From Halorubellus sp034808145 (GTDB lineage Archaea; Halobacteriota; Halobacteria; Halobacteriales; Natrialbaceae), in the NCBI RefSeq assembly GCF_034808145.1, contig NZ_JAXHGM010000001.1:558001-622000 (forward strand): a stretch of DNA of 64,000 nucleotides, given 5' to 3'. Below are positions 7,970-14,902 of the stretch, one piece after another. The translations under genes were made by a program, and so were the position numbers. Below the pieces are notes generated by a model. It was not told the origin of the DNA. It saw only the letters and a program-made list of their open reading frames with translations, and ran no database searches. Each line of letters begins with the position of its first letter. The first letter of the stretch is position 1.

Positions 7970-9946
7970 ATGGGACAGACACTTACCGAGAAAATCCTCA
8001 GCGATCACCTCGTTGAGGGCGAACTCGAGACCGGCGAGGAGATCGGGATCGAGATCGACCAGGTCCTCACGCAGGACACCACGGGGACGATGGTCTGGCT
8101 CCAGTTCGAGGCGATGGGACTGGACGAGGTCCAGACGGAGATCGCGGCGCAGTACTGCGACCACCAGACGTACCAGTTCGACTTCAAGAACACGGACGAC
8201 CACCGCTTCCTCCGCTCCGCGGCAGGCACCTACGGTGCGCACTTCTCGCGCCCCGGGAACGGTATCTGTCACAACGTCCACAAGGAGAACTTCGCCGCAC
8301 CCGGCAAGACGATGCTCGGGTCGGACTCGCACACGCCCACGCCCGGTGGGCTCGGCGAGCTCGCGATCGGTGCCGGCGGCATCGACGTCACGGTCGCCAT
8401 GGGTGGCGCGCCGTACTACATCGAGATGCCGGAGGTCGTGAACGTCCGCCTCGAGGGCGAGCTGCCCGCGTGGGCGACCGCGAAGGACGTCATCCTCGAG
8501 ATGCTCCGACGCCTCACCGTCAAGGGCGGCGTCGGGAAGGTACTGGAGTACACGGGTCCCGGCGTGGAGACCCTCTCCGTCCCCGAGCGAACCACGATCA
8601 CGAACATGGGCACCGAGCTCGGTGCGACGTCCTCCATCTTCCCGACCGACGAGAAGACGAAGGACTACCTCGCGCGCCAGGACCGCGAGGGGGACTACGT
8701 CGAGATCGGCCCCGACGAGGACGCCGACTACGACGACGAGATCGTCGTGGACCTCTCCGACATCGAGCCGCTCATCGCGGAGCCGTCGATGCCGGACAAC
8801 ATCGTCCCCGTCCGCGAGGTCGAGGGCGTCGACGTCAGCCAGGTCATGATCGGGTCCTGTACGAACGGTGCGTACAGCGACATCCTCCCGTCCGCGAAGA
8901 TGCTCGAGGGCCGCGAGGTCGACATGAAGACCGAGATGATCGTCGCGCCCGGGAGCAAGCAGGCGAGCGAGATGCTCGCGCGCGACGGCTGGGTCGCCGA
9001 GATGATGGCCGCCGGCGTGAACTTCTCCGAGGCGACGTGCGGGGCGTGTATCGGTATCGGGCACGTGCCCGCGTCCGACTCCGTCTCGCTGCGGACGTTC
9101 AACCGGAACTTCGAGGGCCGGTCGGGTATCGACGACGACTCCGTCTACCTGTGCTCGCCGGAGGTCGCCACCGCGGCGGCCATCAAGGGCGAGATCGTCG
9201 ACCCGCGCGACCTCGCCGACGAACTCGGCGACCTCGAGGACCCCGGCTTCGAGCTCCCCGACACGTACGACGGCTCGAAGACGGACCTCATCGCGCCCGA
9301 CGAGGCCGTCGACGACGAGCTCGTGAAGGGCCCGAACATCAAGGACGTCCCGCTGAAGGACGAGCTCGACGCCGAGCTCTCCGGTGAGAACCTCCTGCAC
9401 ATGGGGGACAACATCACGACCGACCACATCACGCCCGCGAACGCGGACGCCCTGATGTACCGGTCGAACATCCCGGAGTACGCGAAGTTCACCCTGACTC
9501 GCATCGACGAGACGTTCCCCGAGCGCGCCGAGGCCGCCGACGGTGGCGTCCTCGTCGCCGGCGAGAACTACGGGCAGGGTTCGAGCCGCGAGCACGCGGC
9601 GATGTGCCCGATGTACCTCGGTATCGACGCGGTGTTCGCGCAGAGCTTCGCGCGCATCCACAAGGCGAACCTGTTCAACTTCGGTATCGTGCCGTTCCGC
9701 ATCGACGCGGACGCCTACGAGCAGATCGAGCAGGGCGACGAGCTCTCCGTGGTCGACGACATCCGTGACGGCGTCGAGTCCGGCCAGGAGGAGTTCACGG
9801 TCAGCGTGAACGGCGACTGGGAGTTCACGGCGACCCTGGACGCGTCCCAGCGCGAGCGCGACATGCTCGCCGTCGGCGGGAAGCTCCCGTGGACGAAGCA
9901 GCGCGCCGGCGACGGCGGTAGCGGCGCGACGCCCGCGGACGACTGA
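7970..9946 (+). CDS. acn: Aconitate hydratase
   Basis: 658 residues, starting MGQTLTEKILSDHL at ATG 7970. It isomerises citrate to isocitrate in the TCA cycle using a [4Fe-4S] cluster. The three cluster cysteines are visible in GSCTNGAYSD and ATCGACIGIG, the substrate-binding GSDSHTPTPGG occurs near residue 120, and the swivel domain has the GENYGQGSSREHAA motif near residue 530. The size and domain order (catalytic part then swivel on one chain) match the shorter archaeal/bacterial mitochondrial-like aconitase group. It appears to be a single-gene unit with a leaderless promoter. Confidence 0.96.
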   Translation: MGQTLTEKILSDHLVEGELETGEEIGIEIDQVLTQDTTGTMVWLQFEAMGLDEVQTEIAAQYCDHQTYQFDFKNTDDHRFLRSAAGTYGAHFSRPGNGICHNVHKENFAAPGKTMLGSDSHTPTPGGLGELAIGAGGIDVTVAMGGAPYYIEMPEVVNVRLEGELPAWATAKDVILEMLRRLTVKGGVGKVLEYTGPGVETLSVPERTTITNMGTELGATSSIFPTDEKTKDYLARQDREGDYVEIGPDEDADYDDEIVVDLSDIEPLIAEPSMPDNIVPVREVEGVDVSQVMIGSCTNGAYSDILPSAKMLEGREVDMKTEMIVAPGSKQASEMLARDGWVAEMMAAGVNFSEATCGACIGIGHVPASDSVSLRTFNRNFEGRSGIDDDSVYLCSPEVATAAAIKGEIVDPRDLADELGDLEDPGFELPDTYDGSKTDLIAPDEAVDDELVKGPNIKDVPLKDELDAELSGENLLHMGDNITTDHITPANADALMYRSNIPEYAKFTLTRIDETFPERAEAADGGVLVAGENYGQGSSREHAAMCPMYLGIDAVFAQSFARIHKANLFNFGIVPFRIDADAYEQIEQGDELSVVDDIRDGVESGQEEFTVSVNGDWEFTATLDASQRERDMLAVGGKLPWTKQRAGDGGSGATPADD

Positions 9947-10005
9947 GCGGTCGCGACACGCGATATCTCTCCTCTCTCTTTCGGTGACGACGAGCGACCG
10001 GTGCC

Positions 10006-10074
10006 TTCCTCGACGCGGTAGCTGTCGGGTTCTCGACGGGGTAGCTGTCGGTTCCTCGACGCGGTGGTCGTCGT
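10006..10074 (+). repeat. Three 23-bp tandem repeats
   Basis: Units at 10006, 10029 and 10052, sharing the core CTCGACG(C/G)GGTAGCTGTCGG in the first two and diverging in the third, lie between the aconitase stop and the TetR promoter. No reading frame uses them. They could be a slippage product or part of the aconitase 3' region. Confidence 0.7.
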
Positions 10075-10099
10075 GGCGGCGGGAAGCTTCAAGCCCGTC

Positions 10100-10115
10100 G
10101 ACTGACTAGTCGGTC
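10100..10115 (+). promoter_or_regulatory. TetR-family operator
   Basis: GACTGACTAGTCGGTC differs in one base from the perfect palindrome GACTGACTAGTCAGTC. It ends three bases before the ATG of the TetR-type gene, so it overlaps the expected leaderless transcription start. That position fits autorepression of the regulator and the coupled enzyme gene. Confidence 0.75.
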
Positions 10116-10118
10116 AGT

Positions 10119-10730
10119 ATGAGTGAGACGAGCGCGACGGACGAGACGCCCGAGGCGAGACAGCAGATCATGCGCGGGACGTTCGAGGCGCTGTGCGAGC
10201 GCGGGTACGCGGACCTCCGCATGGTCGACATCGCGGACCGCACGGACCTCTCGAAGTCGACGCTGCACTATCACTTCGACTCGAAGCACGACCTCCTCGT
10301 GGCGTTCCTGGAGTTCCTCTACGAGGACTTCGAGTCCGACCTCGCGGAGGTCGCGGGCGCCGACCCCGGCGAGCGCTTGCGCGAGGTCGTCCGCACCGCG
10401 TACCACGCGGACGACGACGGCCGCGAGGAGCTCCGCGTGGCGATCCTCGAGATCGAGAGTCAGGCGCCGTACGACACCGCGTTCCAGCACCAGCTCAGGC
10501 GATTCGACCGGTTGCTGCACGACGTCGTCCGGTCGAACGTCGAGGAGGGCAAGGAGGTCGGGCAGTTCCGGCAGGACGTCGACGCGGACGCCGTCGCGAC
10601 GTTCGTCACCACCGCGATCACGGGCGCACACAACCGCCGCGTGAGTCTGGGCGTGGACACGAGCGACGTCGAGACGATGCTCCTCGATTATCTCGACGAA
10701 CGCCTGCTCGAGGACGAGTCGGGCGCATGA
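10119..10730 (+). CDS. TetR/AcrR-family transcriptional repressor
   Basis: 203 residues. The N-terminal HTH reads IMRGTFEALCERGYADLRMVDIADRTDLSKSTLHYHFDSKHDLLVAFLEF, a standard TetR DNA-binding domain with the conserved YHFxSKxDLL end. The C-terminal ligand domain is helical and acidic. A palindrome sits directly upstream, and the stop overlaps the start of the hydroxyproline dehydratase (ATGA), so the two are made together. A hydroxyproline-related ligand is an inference from this context. Confidence 0.9.
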   Translation: MSETSATDETPEARQQIMRGTFEALCERGYADLRMVDIADRTDLSKSTLHYHFDSKHDLLVAFLEFLYEDFESDLAEVAGADPGERLREVVRTAYHADDDGREELRVAILEIESQAPYDTAFQHQLRRFDRLLHDVVRSNVEEGKEVGQFRQDVDADAVATFVTTAITGAHNRRVSLGVDTSDVETMLLDYLDERLLEDESGA

Positions 10731-11767
10731 ACTGGGACGCGGCCCTCCCCGAAGACTGGGCGCGAGTCGAGACGGTGGACGCGCACGCCGCCGGCGAGCC
10801 GCTTCGCGTCGTCGTCGACGGCCTCCCGTCGCTCGACGGTGACACCATCCTCGACCGGCGACGGGACATGCAGGCGAACCACGACGACCTGCGGACCGCG
10901 CTCGTGCTCGAACCGCGCGGGCACGCCGACATGTACGGCGCCGTCCTCACCGACCCGGTATCGGTCGAGGGGGACGTCGGCGTGCTGTTCACGCACAACG
11001 ACGGATACAGCACGATGTGCGGGCACGGCATCGTCGCGCTCGCCGTCGTCCTCGTCGAGACCGGGATGATCGACGCGGCGCCGCCGGAGACGACGATCGG
11101 GTTCGACACGCCCGCGGGCCTGGTGACCGCGACCGCGACGGTCGAACGCGACGAGGGGCGCGACCGGGTCGCCTCGGTGTCGTTCGAGAACGTCCCGTCG
11201 TTCGTGCACGCGCTCGACGAGACCGTCGACGTCCCCGGCTACGGGAGCGTCTCGTTCGACCTCGCGTACGGCGGTGCGTTCTACGCGTACTGCGACGTCG
11301 AGGCGTTCGACCTCGACCTGACGCCGGGGGACGCCGACGAACTCCGCCGCGCTGGGATGGCGGTCAAGCGCGCGGTCGCGGACGAAATCGACCTCCAGCA
11401 TCCGAAGGCCGACGACCTCGAGTACGTCTACGGCACCATCTTCCGCGGACCGGCTCGCGGCGACGACGCCGACACCCGGAACGTCTGCGTGTTCGCGGAC
11501 GGCCAGATAGACCGGTCGCCGACCGGGACGGGCGTCAGCGGTCGACTCGCCGTCCAGCACGCCCGCGGTGCGCTCGACGTCGGCGACGCGTTCGTCGTCG
11601 AGAGCATCCTCGGGACGACGTTCACCGGCGAGGTCGTCGCGTCGACGACCGTCGGCGACCGGCCGGCGGTCGTCCCGCGCGTCACGGGGACCGCGCACGT
11701 CACGGGCCGCAGCGAGTTCGTCCGCGACCCCGCGGACCCGCTCCGGGACGGCTTCCGCGTGGACTGA
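10727..11767 (+). CDS. trans-3-hydroxy-L-proline dehydratase (proline racemase family)
   Basis: 346 residues of the proline racemase superfamily. The first catalytic site is intact (YSTMCGHGIVALA, Cys98). The second reads DRSPTGTGVSG, with Thr266 where racemases and 4-hydroxyproline epimerases have Cys. A Cys/Thr pair is the known signature of trans-3-hydroxy-L-proline dehydratase, which makes delta-1-pyrroline-2-carboxylate, so annotation as 'proline racemase' would be wrong. The start ATG overlaps the TetR stop. The reductase for the next step is not seen nearby. Confidence 0.85.
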   Translation: MNWDAALPEDWARVETVDAHAAGEPLRVVVDGLPSLDGDTILDRRRDMQANHDDLRTALVLEPRGHADMYGAVLTDPVSVEGDVGVLFTHNDGYSTMCGHGIVALAVVLVETGMIDAAPPETTIGFDTPAGLVTATATVERDEGRDRVASVSFENVPSFVHALDETVDVPGYGSVSFDLAYGGAFYAYCDVEAFDLDLTPGDADELRRAGMAVKRAVADEIDLQHPKADDLEYVYGTIFRGPARGDDADTRNVCVFADGQIDRSPTGTGVSGRLAVQHARGALDVGDAFVVESILGTTFTGEVVASTTVGDRPAVVPRVTGTAHVTGRSEFVRDPADPLRDGFRVD

Positions 11768-11836
11768 ACCGACTCCAAGGTGACGAGTCGACCGAGAGCG
11801 TCACGCTGAAACCCTCGCGTGCGCTCGGATGCCGCA

Positions 11837-12343
11837 ATGACGGCGGGGTCCGTCGGGGCGCGGACGCTCGAACTGGCGCGGAGCGCTCGCGCCGGCGTCC
11901 TCCTGCTCGTGTCGACCGTCGCGGCGTTCCTCTCCGGCGTCCCGCTCGTGTTCCCGAGCCTCGGCCCGTCCGCGTACGTGCTCGCGACCGCCGACGACCC
12001 GCCGAGCGGGCGCGTCGTCCTCGGCGGGCACGCGGTCGGCGTCGCCGCGGGCGCGGTCGCGTACCACGGGCTCGCGGGCGGGCACGTCGTCACCACCGCG
12101 GTGCCGCCGGGCGCGCTCGCGACGGTCCGCCTCGGGGTCGCGGGCGCGCTCGCCGTGGCCGCCACCACGTTCGGGATGCGCGCCCTCGGCGTCTCGCACG
12201 CGCCAGCGTGCGCGACGACGCTCATCGTCTCGCTCGGCCTCCTCACGACCGCGCTCCAGCTCGCCGGGGTCGTCGCGTCCGTCGGCGCACTCCTCGCCGC
12301 CGACGCCGCTATCGGCCGCCTCGGCGAGCGTCCCGAGAATTGA
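11837..12343 (+). CDS. HPP-family membrane protein
   Basis: About 168 residues with four to five hydrophobic helices. VFPSLGPSAYVLATADDPPSGRVVLGGHAVGVAAG is the conserved loop of the HPP family (FPSLGP...P..P....GH..G). The founding cyanobacterial members transport nitrite; the role in haloarchaea is unknown. Start chosen at MTAGSVGART; an upstream ATG at 11819 would add six residues. It lies 69 nt after the hydroxyproline enzyme on the same strand. Confidence 0.75.
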   Translation: MTAGSVGARTLELARSARAGVLLLVSTVAAFLSGVPLVFPSLGPSAYVLATADDPPSGRVVLGGHAVGVAAGAVAYHGLAGGHVVTTAVPPGALATVRLGVAGALAVAATTFGMRALGVSHAPACATTLIVSLGLLTTALQLAGVVASVGALLAADAAIGRLGERPEN

Positions 12344-12369
12344 TACGCGAGCGCGCTCAATCGACGGCC

Positions 12370-12942
12370 GTGACGACGACCGCTCCCCTCCCCGACGACG
12401 GCGCGTCGCGGGTCCGACCCGCGGAGCGCGCGGACCTCCTCGCCATCTACCGCATCGAGAAGGCGTCGTTCCCGCAGCCGTGGCCGTACGAGGTCTTCGA
12501 CCGGTTCCTCGACGAACCCGGGTTTCTCGTCGCCGCGGAGGGCGACGCGGTCGTCGGGTACGTCGTCGCCGACGTCGTCCCGAACCACGGCCGGGCGTTC
12601 GGCCACGTCAAGGACCTCGCGGTCCACCCCGAGCGCCGCGGGCAGGGGTACGGTCGACGGCTGCTCGCGCACGCACTGACGCGGCTCGCGGAGGGCGACG
12701 CGACGAGCGTGAAGCTCGAGGTCCGCGAAGGCAACGACGCCGCCATCCACCTCTACGAGGACTTCGGGTTCCAGACGCTCCGGCGCGTCCACGCGTACTA
12801 CGACGACGGCACGGACGCGTTCGTCATGGTGCGCGGCCTCGACGACTGGGGGCGGCGTGACAGGGACTACGGCGCGAGCGACGGGGACGACGACGGGAGC
12901 GACGCGAGCACCGGTGCCGGCTCGGGCGGCGGCTGGTTCTGA
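12370..12942 (+). CDS. rimI: Ribosomal-protein-alanine N-acetyltransferase-like GNAT
   Basis: 190 residues from GTG 12370. GNAT fold: IYRIEKASFPQPWPYEVFDRFL at the N-terminus is the RimI/Ard1 substrate loop, and VKDLAVHPERRGQGYGRRLLAHAL is the acetyl-CoA pyrophosphate loop (R/Q-x-x-G-x-G/A). LEVREGNDAAIHLYEDFGF completes motif B. Archaeal RimI/Ard1-like enzymes acetylate protein N-termini. The last ~35 residues are an acidic/Gly tail. The start is a GTG because no ATG precedes the fold at a sensible distance. Confidence 0.85.
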   Translation: MTTTAPLPDDGASRVRPAERADLLAIYRIEKASFPQPWPYEVFDRFLDEPGFLVAAEGDAVVGYVVADVVPNHGRAFGHVKDLAVHPERRGQGYGRRLLAHALTRLAEGDATSVKLEVREGNDAAIHLYEDFGFQTLRRVHAYYDDGTDAFVMVRGLDDWGRRDRDYGASDGDDDGSDASTGAGSGGGWF

Positions 12943-12998
12943 GGCGGGTCGCGTCGAGTCCCGAACCCATTTGTCCGCGTAGCGCGTGCGTCGACTCG

Positions 12999-13523
12999 AT
13001 GGCGTACCGTTGCCCGGTGTGCGACAACCCCGAGACCGACGCGGAGCACCTCGCCAACCACCTCGCGTTCACCGCGGTCATCCGCGGTGACGACCACGAG
13101 TCGTGGCTCGACGAGCACGTCCCCGAGTGGGGCGACGACGACCCGGACTCGCTCGCGCCGAAAGTCGCAGAGGCGGTTCCGGCCGTCGAGGTCCCCGAGC
13201 TCGACGACGGCGACGAGAGCGCCGGTCACGACCACGGCGCGAGACTGGAGGACGAGCTCGCCCAGCAGGGCGGGCATCGCGGCCCGGGCGCGACTGGGAC
13301 GCACGACGCGGCCGGTGCGAGCGGTGCCTCAGCTGGCGGTCGCGGCGACCTCACCGAGGACGCCGCCGGCGTGATGCAGGAGGCGCGGGAACTCACCGAG
13401 AAGATGTACGGCCTCGACGACGAGGGCGATGAGTCCACGGACGGCGACGCGGACGGCGATGCAGACGCGGCCGCGGCCGACGACGCGGACACGGTTGACG
13501 ACGCTGGGAGCGAAAGCGAGTAG
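12999..13523 (+). CDS. Haloarchaeal zinc-finger protein (DUF5810-like)
   Basis: 174 residues. MAYRCPVCDNPETDAEHLANHLAF is a C-x2-C ... H-x3-H-type zinc knuckle; WLDEHVPEW follows. The middle and the C-terminus are low-complexity Asp/Glu/Ala/Gly, with one conserved helix (LTEDAAGVMQEARELTEKMYGL). I associate it from memory with the haloarchaeal DUF5810 family, often next to DUF5809, which is the next gene here (24 nt gap). Function unknown. Confidence 0.75.
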   Translation: MAYRCPVCDNPETDAEHLANHLAFTAVIRGDDHESWLDEHVPEWGDDDPDSLAPKVAEAVPAVEVPELDDGDESAGHDHGARLEDELAQQGGHRGPGATGTHDAAGASGASAGGRGDLTEDAAGVMQEARELTEKMYGLDDEGDESTDGDADGDADAAAADDADTVDDAGSESE

Positions 13524-13547
13524 TTCTCGACGCGGGAACGCTCTCGC

Positions 13548-13961
13548 ATGGACGTCGAAGGGACGCTGTCGCCCGAGACCGAGGCCGAGGTGCGCGAGGC
13601 GTACGACTCCGTCGGGCCGACCGCGCAACTCGTCGTGAAGGAGGTCGCGAAGACGATGGCGTTCGACCGCGAGGAGTACCGCGAGCGCGTCACCGGCGAG
13701 GTCGTCGAGACCGCGCGCGACGTGCTGTTCGCCGCGGAACTCGAGGTCCGCGTCGGGTCACGCGACGAGTACGAGGCGTGGCGCGAGGACTTCGAGGGGG
13801 ACGTCGTCGAGCGCGGGAGCGAGAACGTCGACTCTGTCGCGTGGCACGTCGCGCCGTTCGCCGAGCGAGCGGTCGCGGCGACGTTCCAGGACGAACGCGA
13901 CGCCGCGGTCGTGACGCTCCGCCGGCAGGCGTACGGCGAGATATACAAGGAGCGGTTCTGA
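13548..13961 (+). CDS. Haloarchaeal conserved protein (DUF5809-like)
   Basis: 137 residues, mostly helical and acidic: LSPETEAEVREAYDSVGPTAQ, then a region with DVLFAAELEVRVGSRDEYEAW and VAWHVAPFAERAVAATFQDERDAAVVTLRRQAYGEIY. No enzyme motif. It follows the zinc-finger protein by 24 nt on the same strand; the pair is a recurrent haloarchaeal neighbourhood as far as I recall. Converges on hisH. Confidence 0.75.
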   Translation: MDVEGTLSPETEAEVREAYDSVGPTAQLVVKEVAKTMAFDREEYRERVTGEVVETARDVLFAAELEVRVGSRDEYEAWREDFEGDVVERGSENVDSVAWHVAPFAERAVAATFQDERDAAVVTLRRQAYGEIYKERF

Positions 13962-13987
13962 GTGGGTGCGCGTCCGCGAGAGTCGTC

Positions 13988-14659
13988 TCAGGCGTCGACG
14001 CAGAGCTCGACGAAGTTCCGGAGGATACGCAGCCCGGTCTCGCCGGACTTCTCGGGGTGGAACTGGGTGCCGAAGACGGTGCCGTCCTCGTTGGCGACGA
14101 CGCTCGCGAAGTCGCCCCCGTAGTCGGTCGTGGCGACGACGGCGTCGTCGTCGTCCGGGACGGCGTAGTACGAGTGCACGAAGTACGCGTGCTCGCCGTC
14201 GACCCCCTCGACGAGCGGGTGCTCGCGTTGGACGTCGAGCTCGTTCCAGCCCATGTGGGGGACGGTGAGGTCGGCGGCGAAGCGCTCGTTCGTCCCCGGG
14301 ACGAGGTCGAGGCCCTTCGCGTCGCCCTGCCCGGCGGTCTCGGCCTCCTCGCTCGACGTGAGCAGCATCTGCATGCCGAGACAGATACCGAACAGGGGAG
14401 TGTCCGACGCGGCGACCTCGCGGAGGGCGTCGCGGAACGGCCCGGCGTTCTCCATGCCTTCGCCGAACGCGCCGACGCCCGGGAGGACGACGCCGTCCGC
14501 GTCGTGGATGACGTCGACGTCGTCGGTGATGGTGACGGCGGCACCGGCGCGTTCGAGGCCGCGCGTGACGCTCCGGAGGTTGCCGAGGCCGTAGTCGACG
14601 ACGGCGACGTCGGCGACGGCGGCGTCCGTGCGGTCTGCGCTCGCGGACTGCTGGCTCAT
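13988..14659 (-). CDS. hisH: Imidazole glycerol phosphate synthase, glutaminase subunit HisH
   Basis: 223 residues from ATG 14659 (MSQQSASAD...). Class-I glutamine amidotransferase: VVDYGLGNLRSV at the start, LPGVGAFGEGM (oxyanion strand), nucleophile elbow GICLGMQ with the catalytic Cys, and the His-Glu pair in FGTQFHPEKSG. It releases ammonia from glutamine for HisF, which closes the imidazole ring in histidine biosynthesis. No other his gene lies beside it. It could start further upstream, but that extension has no family resemblance. Confidence 0.93.
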   Translation of the reverse strand: MSQQSASADRTDAAVADVAVVDYGLGNLRSVTRGLERAGAAVTITDDVDVIHDADGVVLPGVGAFGEGMENAGPFRDALREVAASDTPLFGICLGMQMLLTSSEEAETAGQGDAKGLDLVPGTNERFAADLTVPHMGWNELDVQREHPLVEGVDGEHAYFVHSYYAVPDDDDAVVATTDYGGDFASVVANEDGTVFGTQFHPEKSGETGLRILRNFVELCVDA

Positions 14660-14848
14660 ACGGCAGTGTCGACGCCGCCGACCAATACGGGTTTCCCATC
14701 CGGCCCCATCTGCCGTGACGCCGCCGCTGAGATACCGATGGATATCACCAAGCCGGGCGTTTGAAGTGCGTGCTTCGGATACCTGTCTCCACTCGGGTTC
14801 GTTCTGCCCCATCTGAACCCTCTCCAGTTATTTACGTTAGATAATAAA

Positions 14849-14881
14849 CCTATATATAGGACATAGAAGGCTTTAATTAAG
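14849..14881 (+). promoter_or_regulatory. Promoter/control region of the secreted nuclease
   Basis: An AT-rich island in GC-rich DNA. It holds a perfect 12-bp palindrome CCTATATATAGG (14849-14860), then ACATAGAAGG (14861-14870), then CTTTAATTAAG (14871-14881), the last a likely TATA region 22-32 nt before the ATG at 14903. ACATAGAA also occurs upstream of phnD, suggesting shared control. Confidence 0.5.
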
Positions 14882-14902
14882 TTCTCTGTACATCGTAGGG
14901 CG

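Noticed and set aside
7706..9661. A 651-residue minus-strand frame
   Set aside because: Antisense shadow of aconitase, which has all cluster and substrate motifs.
10017..10074. Possible CRISPR-like array
   Set aside because: The repeats are adjacent with no spacers, and only three units exist. The other repeats in the window (2854, 28350, 52403) also lack spacers.
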